From Streptomyces macrolidinus (GTDB lineage Bacteria > Actinomycetota > Actinomycetes > Streptomycetales > Streptomycetaceae): a DNA stretch of 64,000 nucleotides. Positions 44,801-56,250 of the stretch are shown piece after piece. The translations under genes were made by a program, and so were the position numbers. Below the pieces are notes generated by a model. That model saw only the letters and a program-made list of their open reading frames with translations. It had not been told where the DNA came from and ran no database searches. Within the stretch, counting starts at the first letter, position 1. The number at the start of each line of letters is the position of its first letter. The stretch spans positions 62,001 through 126,000 of the forward strand of contig NZ_JAMWMR010000002.1 in the NCBI RefSeq assembly GCF_023887685.1, in the 5' to 3' direction.

Positions 44801-44974
44801 GCACGGAGCCCGCAGCCACGGCGTGGACCGCCCCGCCAGGCAGCCCTACCGGGGCCCGTACCCACCCCGCCGGGCAGCCCTGACGGAGTTCTACCGGCGG
44901 ACCGCGGATCGGGTGCCGGGCCCGGCGGCGGGGGCGAACCGGCGGGCTCTGAGCGCGGGACCCGCAGCCACGGC
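44785..44974. repeat. Direct repeat of the S4 gene 3' end
   Basis: A 38-nt segment at 44785-44822, covering the last codons, stop and hairpin of the S4 gene, recurs at 44937-44974 with three changes. The 238-nt gap before the DoxX gene otherwise holds only GC-rich fragments. Confidence 0.75.
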
Positions 44975-45038
44975 CTGGCGCCCTGCCGGGCAGTCCTACG
45001 CGAAGCCCGTACCGGCGGACGGAGACTGGTGGACGGAG

Positions 45039-45494
45039 TCAGGCGCGGCGGCGTATCAGTCGTAGCAGCTCCGCCGCCCCGGCCCGGCGGGTCGCCGCGA
45101 TCAGGATCAGCGGGACCATCAGGATCAGCGGGGTCGCCGCGTTCTCACCGTCGAAGGCCGTGAGCTGCATGATGAACGCGCCCACCATCAGCGCGGACAG
45201 CGCCACCGCCGCGACCGACGCCAGCGCGGGGATCAACAGCCCCACCGCACCGGCCAGTTCGAGCAGACCGATGGTGTACATCCCTCCGCTCCCCCAGCCC
45301 ATCCGGTCGAAGGACTCCACAGCCGACGGGTGCGCGATCAGCTTGGGCAGCGCGCTCGCGACGGCGAAGAAGAGCGCGAGCGCGATCTGCACCGTGCGCA
45401 GAGAGATCTCGGCGCGACGGCTCCTTCGGTGACCGCGGCTCTCCGTCACGGAAGCGGGGGCGGCAGGGGTGACGGGAGCGGTGGTCTCGGACAC
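45039..45494 (-). CDS. DoxX-family membrane protein
   Basis: A 151-aa protein with four membrane helices from about residue 30 (VQIALALFFAVASALPKLI; MYTIGLLELAGAVGLLIPAL; VAAVALSALMVGAFIMQL; LILMVPLILIAA). The DoxX-type ELAGAVGLL motif is clear. The N-terminal 29 residues are Pro/Thr-rich and cytoplasmic. Function is unknown; relatives take part in quinone or thiol redox. Start GTG at 45494. Confidence 0.85.
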   Translation of the reverse strand: MSETTAPVTPAAPASVTESRGHRRSRRAEISLRTVQIALALFFAVASALPKLIAHPSAVESFDRMGWGSGGMYTIGLLELAGAVGLLIPALASVAAVALSALMVGAFIMQLTAFDGENAATPLILMVPLILIAATRRAGAAELLRLIRRRA

Positions 45495-45626
45495 GCGGTC
45501 CTCCTGTGAGAAGTGGTTCCAAGGAGTTGTACTGACGCAGGGGTAGACCCGCCCACACCCCTCAACTCACCGGTCTCCAGCAGGATTTCCCATCCGTATC
45601 ACCTTCCCGTCCCCCCGCTCGGCCGA

Positions 45627-46319
45627 CTACTTCATCGGCACCGCCCGCACCCAGATCCTGTCCTCCGTCAGATACCGGTCCACCTCCAACCCGGCCTCCC
45701 CGAGCGCCTCTTCGAACTGCTCCCGGCTCAGCGGTCGGGACAGGAACGTCTGTGTCCATGTGACATCAGGGAACACATACTCCGCGCGCACCGAGTCGAC
45801 GCCGTCGCCCACCGGCTGCGCCGAGACCATCCGTAGCGTGAAGCCGCTCGGGTCGACTCGCTCGCGCGGCAGGTTCGTGTGGTAGTCCTCGCCCTCTCGC
45901 TGGATCAACACACAGCCGCCGTCCGCCACATGGCGTGCACACGTCCTCAGCAGGCCTCGCCGCACCTCGATGTCTCCCGCGTGCACCAGGAACGACGCGA
46001 GCATCACGACGTCGAAGGTCTCGCCCAGGTCGAGGTCCTCGATCGGGCTGCATATCGTACGCGTGCCGCGCACCCGCTCCAGCATCTGCGGCGACTCGTC
46101 CACCGCCGTGACCGTGAAGCCGCGGTCCAGCAGCGGGTGGGTCATCCGCCCGACGCCGCAGCCCAGCTCCAGGATGCGCGCGCCGGGCGGCACCGCCGCG
46201 GCGATGATGTCCGGCTCGTCCCTGACCGGCAGCCGCGTATACAGATCGACCGCGCAGCCGTCCGGCGTGATCGCGCCGGGGCCCGTTCCTTCGTATCCCT
46301 CTCGCATGTTCTGTCTCAT
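45627..46319 (-). CDS. Class I SAM-dependent methyltransferase
   Basis: A 230-aa methyltransferase. Motif I is ARILELGCGVGRMTHPLLD (residues about 46-64), followed by VTAVDESPQMLERV and FDVVMLASFLVHAGD. The C-terminal half (DVTWTQTFLSRPLSREQFEEAL) is the substrate part. The start is uncertain: ATG at 46319 or at 46307; neither has a clear ribosome site, and the frame is open to 46361. Substrate unknown. Confidence 0.8.
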   Translation of the reverse strand: MRQNMREGYEGTGPGAITPDGCAVDLYTRLPVRDEPDIIAAAVPPGARILELGCGVGRMTHPLLDRGFTVTAVDESPQMLERVRGTRTICSPIEDLDLGETFDVVMLASFLVHAGDIEVRRGLLRTCARHVADGGCVLIQREGEDYHTNLPRERVDPSGFTLRMVSAQPVGDGVDSVRAEYVFPDVTWTQTFLSRPLSREQFEEALGEAGLEVDRYLTEDRIWVRAVPMK

Positions 46320-46363
46320 GCCGGTCCAACGGCCGGTCCACGGCGCCCAGTTCCCCCTCACCC

Positions 46364-46381
46364 TTCACTCGATGGAGTGAA
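46364..46381. promoter_or_regulatory. Palindrome upstream of the methyltransferase gene
   Basis: TTCACTC-GATG-GAGTGAA is a perfect 7-bp inverted repeat with a 4-nt centre, about 45 nt upstream of the methyltransferase start. It has the shape of a dimeric regulator site. Confidence 0.35.
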
Positions 46382-46503
46382 ACGTTCGATGAGGGAACTC
46401 CTGCTCGACCGACAACGGATGTCGGTCACGGTGACCCTCCCGATCCGGTGGCCCCGACCTGGTGAACCCGTGCCAGGGGGGTACCCGCAAGGGAGGAGCA
46501 GTG

Positions 46504-46776
46504 ATGATGATGCGTACAGGCAGTGAACCGGCGACAGCACGCAGTGCCCTGCGGGTGCGCTTCTGGCTGAGTGTGTGGGGCCTGGCCTGGGCGAGTTTCG
46601 GAACGATCGCGTTCGCGCTCATCGGGCAGACCGGCTGGGCCATCGCGTGTGGCGTCCTGTGGCTGGTCGTCACCGTGGACATGGTCATGATCGTGCGGCA
46701 CATACGCCAGGGTCCGCACTGGCAGCCGGGCCGCGACGTCCCGCCGTACCTCCCCCCGAGCGACCGCCGCCGCTAG
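46504..46776 (+). CDS. Small two-helix membrane protein (DUF6343-like)
   Basis: A 90-aa protein with two membrane segments (VRFWLSVWGLAWASFGTIAFAL and GWAIACGVLWLVVTVDMVMIV) and a C-terminal RQGPHWQPGRDVPPYLPPSD tail. It resembles the actinobacterial DUF6343 family as I recall it. ATG at 46504 is seven bases after GGAGG; GTG at 46501 and further ATGs are alternatives. Function unknown. Confidence 0.7.
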   Translation: MMMRTGSEPATARSALRVRFWLSVWGLAWASFGTIAFALIGQTGWAIACGVLWLVVTVDMVMIVRHIRQGPHWQPGRDVPPYLPPSDRRR

Positions 46777-46807
46777 CGACCGCCGCCGATAGCGGGGCAG
46801 GCGGCCC

Positions 46808-47188
46808 CTACGACTCGAAGCGCGCCGCCTTCACGTACTCGGGGTTCGGGTCCAGCGCCGCCGCCAGCCGGAAGTGACGCGTGGCCTGCTCCGGGCGCCC
46901 CTGGCGTTCGTAGGTGCGGCCCAGCGCGAAGTGCGCGAACGCGTTGTCCGGCTCGCGTTCCAGCACGATGCCGAACTCCAGCTCCGCGGCCCGTAGTTGC
47001 GCCGCGGCGAAGAAGGCGCGGGCACGCAGCAGCCGCGCGGCCGTGTTCTCGGGGTGCGCGGCTACGACCCCGTCGAGCAGCTTCACCGCGCCGCGCGGGT
47101 CCCGTGCGGCGAGCAACTGCTCCGCGGCGCGGAAGCCGATGACATGCGTCCGGGGTGTGGGTCCGGTCGGTTCGCTGGTCTCGGGCAC
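46808..47188 (-). CDS. Tetratricopeptide-repeat protein
   Basis: A 126-aa protein with about two and a half TPR helices pairs (AAEQLLAARDPRGAVKLLDGVVAAHPEN; LRAAELEFGIVLEREPDNAFAHFALGRTYERQGRPEQATRHFRLAAALDPN). TPRs bind partner proteins. GTG at 47188 with AAGGA seven bases upstream is chosen; the frame stays open through the 18-bp repeats into coaE, which is an artefact of the repeat. It follows coaE and is probably co-transcribed. Confidence 0.87.
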   Translation of the reverse strand: MPETSEPTGPTPRTHVIGFRAAEQLLAARDPRGAVKLLDGVVAAHPENTAARLLRARAFFAAAQLRAAELEFGIVLEREPDNAFAHFALGRTYERQGRPEQATRHFRLAAALDPNPEYVKAARFES

Positions 47189-47230
47189 AGCGGAGTCCTT
47201 CCCTTGCTGCCCCGGTTCAACGCCCGCGGC

Positions 47231-47338
47231 GCCGACCGCTATTCCTGCGCCGACCGCTGTTCCCGCGTCGACCGCTATTCCTGCGCCGACGGCTGTTCCG
47301 GTGCCGACGGCTGTTCCGGTGCCGACCGCTGTTCCGGT
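47231..47338. repeat. 18-bp tandem repeat, six copies, spanning the coaE stop
   Basis: Six units of the form GCCGACCGCTGTTCCGGT begin at 47231, 47249, 47267, 47285, 47303 and 47321. Those with CTATTC encode a stop in the coaE frame; those with CTGTTC encode Gln. The coaE stop is in the third unit. Confidence 0.92.
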
Positions 47339-47937
47339 GCGCGCCGCGCCCTGCGCGCGAGGTCGTCCCATACGTCCCTCACGCGCTGCCGCAGCCGCTC
47401 CAGGGGGACGTCGTTGTCGATGACGATGTCCGCGATCTCCAGGCGCTTCTCGCGCGTCGCCTGGGCGGCCATGCGCGCGCGTGCGTCCTCCTCGGTCATG
47501 CCACGCAGGCGGACGAGGCGGTCGAGCTGCGTCTCGGGGGCGGCGTCGACGACGACCACGACGTCGTAGAGCGGGGCGAGGCCGTTCTCGGTGAGGAGGG
47601 GGACGTCATGGACGACCACGGCGTCCTCGGCGGCGGCGGTCTCGAGCGCGCGGGAGCGGGCGCCCACCAGGGGATGCACGATCGAGTTGAGGACGGCGAG
47701 CTTCTCCGGGTCGGCGAAGACGATGGCGCCCAGCTTGGGGCGGTCCAGGCTGCCGTCCGGCGCGAGGACGTCCGGCCCGAAGGCCTCGACGACCGCCGCG
47801 AGCCCGGGAGTTCCGGGCGCGACGACCTCGCGCGCGATGCGGTCCGCGTCGATCAGTACGGCCCCGTACTCCACGAGGAGCCGCGACACCTCGCTCTTGC
47901 CGGCCCCGATCCCGCCGGTCAGGCCCACGGACAGCAT
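47275..47937 (-). CDS. coaE: Dephospho-CoA kinase with repeat-encoded C-terminus
   Basis: A 220-aa kinase for the last step of coenzyme A synthesis. Walker A is [17 protein letters not shown] (residues 6-22); [10 protein letters not shown] and [12 protein letters not shown] are the substrate and lid blocks; [21 protein letters not shown] is typical of the C-terminal helix region. The last about 20 residues ([22 protein letters not shown]) are encoded by an 18-bp tandem repeat and are not part of the fold. Start ATG at 47937. The TPR gene follows. Confidence 0.95.
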   Translation of the reverse strand: MLSVGLTGGIGAGKSEVSRLLVEYGAVLIDADRIAREVVAPGTPGLAAVVEAFGPDVLAPDGSLDRPKLGAIVFADPEKLAVLNSIVHPLVGARSRALETAAAEDAVVVHDVPLLTENGLAPLYDVVVVVDAAPETQLDRLVRLRGMTEEDARARMAAQATREKRLEIADIVIDNDVPLERLRQRVRDVWDDLARRARRAPEQRSAPEQPSAPEQPSAQE

Positions 47938-48000
47938 GACCGCGCCTCCCTCTCCTGAACCCCGCTGCGGCGGGGCTCCCTGGCTCGGCAGCCTATCGGA

Positions 48001-48939
48001 TCAGCTGTCCCGCTCCCGTTCCGCCAGGAAGCGCTCGAACTCCTGGCCGATCTCGTCCGCGGACGGGATCTCGACAGGCTCGGCGAGCATGTTGCCGCGC
48101 GTCTCCGCGCCCGCGGCGGCGTCGTACTGGTGCTCGAGACCCTGCACGAGCGCGACGAGTTCCTCGTCGCCCTCCCGGATCTGCCGGTCGATCTCCGTCT
48201 GTGTGCGGTACGCGTCCGTGCGCAGGGAGTGGGCGATATCGGGGAGGACGAGCCCCGTCGCGGCCGTGATGGCCTCCAGGACGGTCAGCGCGGCGTCCGG
48301 ATACGGCGAGCGTGCGATGTAGTGCGGGACGTGCGCGGCGACGCCGAGGACGTCGTGTCCGGCTTCCATGAGCCGGTACTCGACCAGGGACTCGGCGCTG
48401 CCGGGGACCTGTGCCTCCTCGAAGGGGCTGCGGTGGCCCGGCACCAGGTCGCTGCGGTTGCCGTGCGGGGTGAGGCCCACGGGCCGGGTGTGCGGCACGC
48501 CCATGGGGATGCCGTGGAAGTTCACCGCCAGCCGGACCCCGAGGCGCTCCACGATCTGCCGGACGGCCGCGGCGAAGCACTCCCACTCCACGTCCGGCTC
48601 GGGCCCGGAGAGCAGCAGGAAGGGCGCCCCGGTGACGTCCTGGACCAGCCGTACCTCGATACGGGGCACCTCGTAGCCGGTCCAGCGGTCCTGCCGGAAG
48701 GTGAGCAGGGGACGGCGGGCCCGGTAGTCGACGAGCCGGTCGTGGTCGAAACGCGCCACGGCCTGGTGGGGCAGGGCGTCGAGCAGCCGGTCGACGATCT
48801 GGTCGCCGGTCTCGCCCGCGTCGATGTACCCGTCGAAGTGGTAGAGCATGACCAGTCCGGCCGACTCCTGGGCGAGCGCCATGTCGACGGCGGCCAGGCC
48901 CTTCGGCTCCCATGTGTACAAACCCTGCGGATCAAGCAC
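48001..48939 (-). CDS. PAC2-family protein
   Basis: A 312-aa PAC2 (proteasome assembly chaperone 2-like) protein. Family blocks are [62 protein letters not shown] and [24 protein letters not shown]. Actinobacteria have proteasomes, but a direct link for this gene is not proven. Start GTG at 48939; GAGGAGG is eleven bases upstream. Confidence 0.88.
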   Translation of the reverse strand: MLDPQGLYTWEPKGLAAVDMALAQESAGLVMLYHFDGYIDAGETGDQIVDRLLDALPHQAVARFDHDRLVDYRARRPLLTFRQDRWTGYEVPRIEVRLVQDVTGAPFLLLSGPEPDVEWECFAAAVRQIVERLGVRLAVNFHGIPMGVPHTRPVGLTPHGNRSDLVPGHRSPFEEAQVPGSAESLVEYRLMEAGHDVLGVAAHVPHYIARSPYPDAALTVLEAITAATGLVLPDIAHSLRTDAYRTQTEIDRQIREGDEELVALVQGLEHQYDAAAGAETRGNMLAEPVEIPSADEIGQEFERFLAERERDS

Positions 48940-49021
48940 TGTAGACCGCGCCTCCTCGTGTCGTACTGCACAACAGAGGCCAAGGCCTGGTCATTCCCGT
49001 CCGCCGCTGCGCGGTCACGGC

Positions 49022-49086
49022 CCGTCAGGTGCCCGCGTACCGGCCGTCAGGGGCCCGCGCACTGCCATCGGGTGCTCGCGTACGTG
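49022..49086. repeat. 22-bp imperfect tandem repeat, three copies
   Basis: Units starting CCGTCAGGTGCCCGCGTAC at 49022, 49044 and 49065 (21-22 bp, several changes) lie between the PAC2 gene and the rpsA terminator. Confidence 0.65.
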
Positions 49087-49117
49087 CCGTCCGGCGGGGC
49101 CGGGGGCCGGAAACACG

Positions 49118-49155
49118 ACTGTGGGCCCGCCCCCACAGGGGGACGGGCCCACAGT
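49118..49155 (-). terminator. rpsA terminator
   Basis: ACTGTGGGCCCG (49118-49129) pairs with CGGGCCCACAGT (49144-49155); inside, CCCCC pairs with GGGGG around ACA with one bulged A. A 17-bp, very GC-rich hairpin 35 nt past the rpsA stop. Confidence 0.85.
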
Positions 49156-49189
49156 CGATCGGCTATAGCCAAGCCTCAGCGGCTAGCGA

Positions 49190-50683
49190 TCAGCTCTGGC
49201 CGCCGGCCAGCTTCTCGCGCAGGGCCGCCAGGGCCTCGTCCGAGGCCAGCGCACCGGAGGTGTCGCCACCCTCGGAGGAGTACGAACCGCCGCCGGACGC
49301 GGCCGGAGCGGCAGCCTCGCCACCCTCGGCGGCAGCCTGGGCGTCCGCCTCGCGGGACTTGACGACCTGCTGCTGGTGCTGCTCGAAGCGGGACTGCGCC
49401 TCGGCGTACTGGCGCTCCCACTCCTCGCGCTGCTTCTCGTAGCCCTCGAGCCAGTCGTTGGTCTCGGGGTCGAAGCCCTCGGGGTAGATGTAGTTGCCCT
49501 GGTCGTCGTAGGACGCGGCCATGCCGTACAGGGTCGGGTCGAACTCGACCGCCATCGGGTCGGCACCGAAGGACTCGTTGGCCTGCTTGAGGGACAGCGA
49601 GATCCGGCGACGCTCGAGGTCGATGTCGATGACCTTGACGAAGATCTCGTCGTTGACCTGGACGACCTGCTCCGGGATCTCCACGTGGCGCTCGGCCAGC
49701 TCGGAGATGTGGACCAGACCCTCGATGCCCTCGTCCACGCGGACGAACGCACCGAACGGAACCAGCTTCGTGACCTTGCCGGGCACGACCTGGCCGATCT
49801 GGTGGGTGCGGGCGAACTGCTGCCACGGGTCTTCCTGGGTCGCCTTCAGCGACAGGGAGACGCGCTCGCGGTCCATGTCGACGTCCAGGACCTCGACCGT
49901 GACCTCCTGGCCGACCTCGACGACCTCGGAGGGGTGGTCGATGTGCTTCCAGGACAGCTCGGAGACGTGGACCAGACCGTCGACGCCACCCAGGTCCACG
50001 AAGGCACCGAAGTTGACGATCGAGGAGACCACACCGGAACGGACCTGACCCTTCTGGAGGGTCGTGAGGAACGTCTGGCGGACCTCGGACTGGGTCTGCT
50101 CCAGCCAGGCACGGCGGGACAGGACCACGTTGTTGCGGTTCTTGTCCAGCTCGATGATCTTCGCCTCGAGCTCCTTGCCGACGTACGGCTGGAGGTCGCG
50201 GACGCGGCGCATCTCGACGAGGGAGGCCGGCAGGAAGCCACGGAGGCCGATGTCGAGGATGAGACCACCCTTGACGACCTCGATGACGGTACCGGTGACG
50301 ATGCCGTCCTCTTCCTTGATCTTCTCGATGGTGCCCCAGGCACGCTCGTACTGGGCGCGCTTCTTCGAGAGGATCAGGCGGCCTTCCTTGTCCTCCTTCT
50401 GGAGAACAAGGGCCTCGATCTCGTCACCGACGGCGACGACCTCGTTCGGGTCGACGTCGTGCTTGATCGAGAGCTCGCGGCTCGGGATGACACCTTCGGT
50501 CTTGTAACCGATGTCGAGCAGGACCTCGTCCCGGTCGACCTTCACGATGACGCCGTCGACGATGTCGCCGTCGTTGAAGTACTTGATCGTCTCGTCGATC
50601 GCGGCGAGGAAGGCTTCCTCGTTACCGATGTCGTTGACCGCTACCTGCGGGGTGGTGGCGGTGGTCTCGGTGCTGCTCGTCAT
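49190..50683 (-). CDS. rpsA: 30S ribosomal protein S1
   Basis: A 497-aa S1 protein with four S1/OB repeats (residues about 36-105, 123-188, 209-277, 294-363), for example GDIVDGVIVKVDRDEVLLDIGYKTEGVIP and SSIVNFGAFVDLGGVDGLVHVSEL. It delivers mRNA to the 30S subunit. The last about 130 residues are acidic, Gln- and Ala-rich, typical of actinobacterial S1, which has fewer repeats than E. coli S1. Start ATG at 50683; the frame is open upstream to 50782 without similarity. A sigma70-type promoter lies about 200 nt upstream, giving a long leader that could host autoregulation. Confidence 0.97.
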   Translation of the reverse strand: MTSSTETTATTPQVAVNDIGNEEAFLAAIDETIKYFNDGDIVDGVIVKVDRDEVLLDIGYKTEGVIPSRELSIKHDVDPNEVVAVGDEIEALVLQKEDKEGRLILSKKRAQYERAWGTIEKIKEEDGIVTGTVIEVVKGGLILDIGLRGFLPASLVEMRRVRDLQPYVGKELEAKIIELDKNRNNVVLSRRAWLEQTQSEVRQTFLTTLQKGQVRSGVVSSIVNFGAFVDLGGVDGLVHVSELSWKHIDHPSEVVEVGQEVTVEVLDVDMDRERVSLSLKATQEDPWQQFARTHQIGQVVPGKVTKLVPFGAFVRVDEGIEGLVHISELAERHVEIPEQVVQVNDEIFVKVIDIDLERRRISLSLKQANESFGADPMAVEFDPTLYGMAASYDDQGNYIYPEGFDPETNDWLEGYEKQREEWERQYAEAQSRFEQHQQQVVKSREADAQAAAEGGEAAAPAASGGGSYSSEGGDTSGALASDEALAALREKLAGGQS

Positions 50684-50881
50684 GTGGGAAAGGGCTCCGG
50701 TACGGACATTGAAGTCGTAGGCACTGCTTACGCCGGGAGCCCGTTTCGCTCTGCAGAAGCCGGACAGCCAAGGAAGCGCCACACAGAATCACTGTGGAGC
50801 CTCGACAACCGAGGGGACATACATACAGATGCGAGCGCAGCCTGCTACGTCTGAGGCGCGCAGGCTCGCAGCGCAACTTGT

Positions 50882-50910
50882 AGCATACGGGGGCAGCCGG
50901 ACAGGGTCAA
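50882..50910 (-). promoter_or_regulatory. rpsA housekeeping promoter
   Basis: Minus strand: TTGACC (50905-50910), exactly 17 nt, TATGCT (50882-50887). This is an excellent HrdB-type promoter. The predicted leader before the rpsA ATG is about 190 nt. Confidence 0.75.
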
Positions 50911-51128
50911 TGCGCGAAGCGCACACCCGGGGCAGATCGCCGCATTTCCGGCACAAGACCCGTGCGACACCCTGCCGCGTTCGGCTGACGCGACAGGCCA
51001 CGCAGGCCTGGGACAGCCGCTTCCACGGCACCGCCGAGACGGTTGCACGGAAGAGTACGACGAGGGAGCCCATCATCCAAGAGCCCGAACCGTTCGAGCC
51101 CGAAGCCACCCGACGCGCGGCCGGCGAC

Positions 51129-51884
51129 GTGGAGAGTTCCCGCGCCAACCGGGGCTGGTGGGACCGGAACGCGGACGAGTACCAGACCGAGCACGGCACG
51201 TTCCTCGGCGACGACCGCTTCGTATGGGGCCCCGAGGGGCTCGACGAGGTGGAGGCCGAACTGCTCGGGCCCGCGCAGGATCTCAAGGGCCGGGACGTCC
51301 TGGAGATCGGCTCCGGCGCGGCGCAGTGCTCGCGCTGGCTCGCCGCCCGGGGCGCGCGACCGGTGGCGCTGGACCTCTCCCACCGCCAGCTCCAGCACGC
51401 CCTGCGCATCGGCGCCGCCTTCCCCCTGGTCGAGGCCGACGCGGGCGCCCTGCCCTTCCGTGACGGGTCCTTCGACCTCGCGTGCTCCGCGTACGGGGCG
51501 CTGCCGTTCGTCGCCGACCCGGTCGTGGTCCTGCGCGAGGTCCGCCGGGTGCTGCGGCCCGGCGGCCGTTTCGTCTTCTCCGTGACCCACCCCGTGCGCT
51601 GGGCGTTCCCCGACGAGCCGGGGCCCGAGGGCCTCTCGGTCGCCGCGTCGTACTTCGACCGCACGCCGTACGTCGAGCAGGACGAGCAGGGGCGGGCGGT
51701 GTACGTCGAGCACCACCGCACGCTCGGTGACCGCGTCCGGGACATCGTGGCGGGCGGCTTCCGGCTCGTCGATCTGGTCGAGCCGGAGTGGCCCGCCTGG
51801 AACACCTCCGAGTGGGGCGGGTGGTCGCCGCTGCGCGGCGGCCTGATCCCGGGCACGGCGATCTTCGTGTGCGAGCGGGACTGA
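51129..51884 (+). CDS. SAM-dependent methyltransferase
   Basis: A methyltransferase of at least 251 aa. Conserved blocks: SSRANRGWWDRNADEYQTEHG, motif I DVLEIGSGAAQCSRWLAARG, PVALDLSHRQLQHA, FDLACSAYGALPFVADPV and RVLRPGGRFVFSVTHPVRWAFPDEPG. The start is unclear. GTG at 51129 is the first canonical codon near the domain but has no ribosome site. An ATC at 51075 sits six bases after AGGGAG. ATG at 50910 would overlap the rpsA -35 box. Substrate unknown. Confidence 0.8.
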   Translation: MESSRANRGWWDRNADEYQTEHGTFLGDDRFVWGPEGLDEVEAELLGPAQDLKGRDVLEIGSGAAQCSRWLAARGARPVALDLSHRQLQHALRIGAAFPLVEADAGALPFRDGSFDLACSAYGALPFVADPVVVLREVRRVLRPGGRFVFSVTHPVRWAFPDEPGPEGLSVAASYFDRTPYVEQDEQGRAVYVEHHRTLGDRVRDIVAGGFRLVDLVEPEWPAWNTSEWGGWSPLRGGLIPGTAIFVCERD

Positions 51885-51924
51885 CCCGGTCCGAGCCGGT
51901 CGGGGCGCCTGGAACACTGGTGCG

Positions 51925-54447
<2,523 letters not shown>

Positions 54448-54458
54448 CACGTCGCACA

Positions 54459-54500
54459 CGACGGCGGCGCCCCACCCTGACAGGAGGGGCGCCGCCGTCG
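54459..54500. terminator. Bidirectional terminator between hrpB and the transglycosylase gene
   Basis: CGACGGCGGCGCCCC (54459-54473) pairs perfectly with 54486-54500; 12-nt loop. It lies 12-16 nt from both stop codons. Confidence 0.8.
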
Positions 54501-54516
54501 TACGTCCGTACGTGGT

Positions 54517-56250
54517 CTACGAGGCCGCCTCGGCCACCGTCAGTTCGACCGTGAGGGTCTTGCCGCCCGCGAGTTCGATGCGGAGCAGGAACGTGCCGGT
54601 CGTGTCGTCGGCGTACAGCTTCGGCAGCTCGATCCGGCCGTTCGCGTCGGTCTCGAGGCCCGTGAGGGTGCGTACGGCCTTGCCGCTCGCGTCCTTGAAG
54701 TAGGGGCCCTTGTCGTTCGCGGTCGGGTCGAGGACGGACGTGACCACGGTCGCGGTGGCCGTGACACCGCGCGCGGCGGCGCCCTGGTACGTGGCCTTCA
54801 CGCCGACCTGGGTCGCGAACTCGCCGCCCGGGGTGGCGGTCAGCTCGGTGCCGCTGGTGGGGGTGAGGGTGTCGGCCTGCCGTTCGGTGACCGTGGCCGT
54901 GTAGTCGACGCCGGGGACCAGGCGGCCGACGACGAGGGCACGGACCGTGAACGTGCCGGTCTTCGTCCCAGCGACGAGCGCGGGCGCGGTGGCCTTGCCG
55001 GAGCTGTCGGTGACCACCGTCGCGACGGTCTCCCCGCCGGTGAACGCGGCGTCCGTGTCGCCGGTGATCGTGAACCGCACGCGGACCTTCGGTACGGCCT
55101 TGCCCGCCGTGGTCACGGCCTTGACCGCGACCTTCTGGTCGAACGTGTCGCCCGTCATGGCCGAGAGCGTGCCCGTGCCGCTGTCGGCCAGGTGGTCCAC
55201 GGTGTCGGTCGGCGTGGGCGCGGGCGTCGCCGGAGGTGTGGACGGCGGCGTCGGCTTCGACGGCGGGGTGGGGTCGGCGGGCGGCGTCGACGGGGTCGAG
55301 CCGGAGCCGGTGTGGTCGCCGCCGCCGGGCTTGTGGGGGGCGGGCTTCGTGGGCTTCGGCTGTGTGGTCTCCCGCGGCGTGGGCGTGGGCGTGGGGCCGA
55401 CGCCGGAGTGGTCGTCGCTGCGGTGCGAGGGCAGCGAGCCCGTGCCGTCCGGGATGGAGTGGCTGCCCTTGCGGTAGTACTCGTACCAGGACAGAACGGT
55501 GTTCAGGTAGTCCCGCGAGTTGTTGTAGCTCAGGATCGCCGCGTCCATGCCCGACCGGACCGACATGTCGCGGTCGAGGCGACAGAGGTAGTGCCCGGCG
55601 GCGAGGGCGGCGTCGTAGATGTTGTTGGGGTCCTTGACGCCGTCGCCGTTGCCGTCGCGGCCCGCCCAGTCCCAGGTGGTGGAGAGGAACTGCATGGGGC
55701 CGATGGCACGGGCGTAGGTGCCGTCGTGGTTCAGGATCCGGGCGAAGCCGCTGCTGCCGTCGAGTTCGGGGCCGAGGATCGGCGAGAGCGTCTTGCCGTT
55801 GGCGTCGACCCGGCCGCCGCGCGCGTGGCCGGACTCCACCTTGCCGATGGCGGCGAGCAGTTGCCAGGGGAGGTTGCAGCCCGGCTTGGACCGCTGCAGT
55901 TCGTCCGCCGCCTTCTTGTAGGCGTCGAGGACGGTGGCCGGGATACCGGCCTCGGAGGCCCCGGGGGAGCCGGAACCGCCGGTGGTGGGGTCCGTGGTCG
56001 TGCCGGGCGACTCGGTGGGGCTGTTGAGCGGCGGCAGGTCCGTGAAGTAGCCGCTGTTGCCGGTGGCCGTGCCGCCGTCGTCGCCGTTGCCGCCCGCGTC
56101 GGGCGTCGGCTGGGCGCCGCTGGTCAGTCTGCCCTGGTCGTCGGTGGTCACTCCCGAAGCCTGGGACGCGGTGAGCGCCGCGACCGCGGCTGCGGCCACG
56201 GCTGTGGTGGCCGCTCCCCTGCGCAGCCTCTTGCCGAAATGCGCCGCCAT
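54517..56250 (-). CDS. Secreted lytic transglycosylase with Ig-like tail
   Basis: A 577-aa exported cell-wall enzyme. A basic signal peptide (GKRLRRGAATTAVAAAAVAAL) is followed by a low-complexity spacer. The transglycosylase domain is at about 105-270: LPWQLLAAIGKVESGHARGG holds the catalytic Glu, and RAIGPMQFLSTTWDWAGRDGNGDG and AILSYNNSRDYLNTVLSWYEYY complete it. A Pro/Thr-rich linker (about 275-365) leads to two bacterial Ig-like (Big_1-type) domains. It should cut murein glycan with anhydro ends. Start ATG at 56250. Confidence 0.9.
   Translation of the reverse strand: MAAHFGKRLRRGAATTAVAAAAVAALTASQASGVTTDDQGRLTSGAQPTPDAGGNGDDGGTATGNSGYFTDLPPLNSPTESPGTTTDPTTGGSGSPGASEAGIPATVLDAYKKAADELQRSKPGCNLPWQLLAAIGKVESGHARGGRVDANGKTLSPILGPELDGSSGFARILNHDGTYARAIGPMQFLSTTWDWAGRDGNGDGVKDPNNIYDAALAAGHYLCRLDRDMSVRSGMDAAILSYNNSRDYLNTVLSWYEYYRKGSHSIPDGTGSLPSHRSDDHSGVGPTPTPTPRETTQPKPTKPAPHKPGGGDHTGSGSTPSTPPADPTPPSKPTPPSTPPATPAPTPTDTVDHLADSGTGTLSAMTGDTFDQKVAVKAVTTAGKAVPKVRVRFTITGDTDAAFTGGETVATVVTDSSGKATAPALVAGTKTGTFTVRALVVGRLVPGVDYTATVTERQADTLTPTSGTELTATPGGEFATQVGVKATYQGAAARGVTATATVVTSVLDPTANDKGPYFKDASGKAVRTLTGLETDANGRIELPKLYADDTTGTFLLRIELAGGKTLTVELTVAEAAS

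Noticed and set aside
46808..47371. Extended TPR protein starting inside coaE
   Set aside because: The extra 61 residues are mostly the translation of the 18-bp repeat (GTAVGT-like). GTG at 47188 has a good ribosome site.
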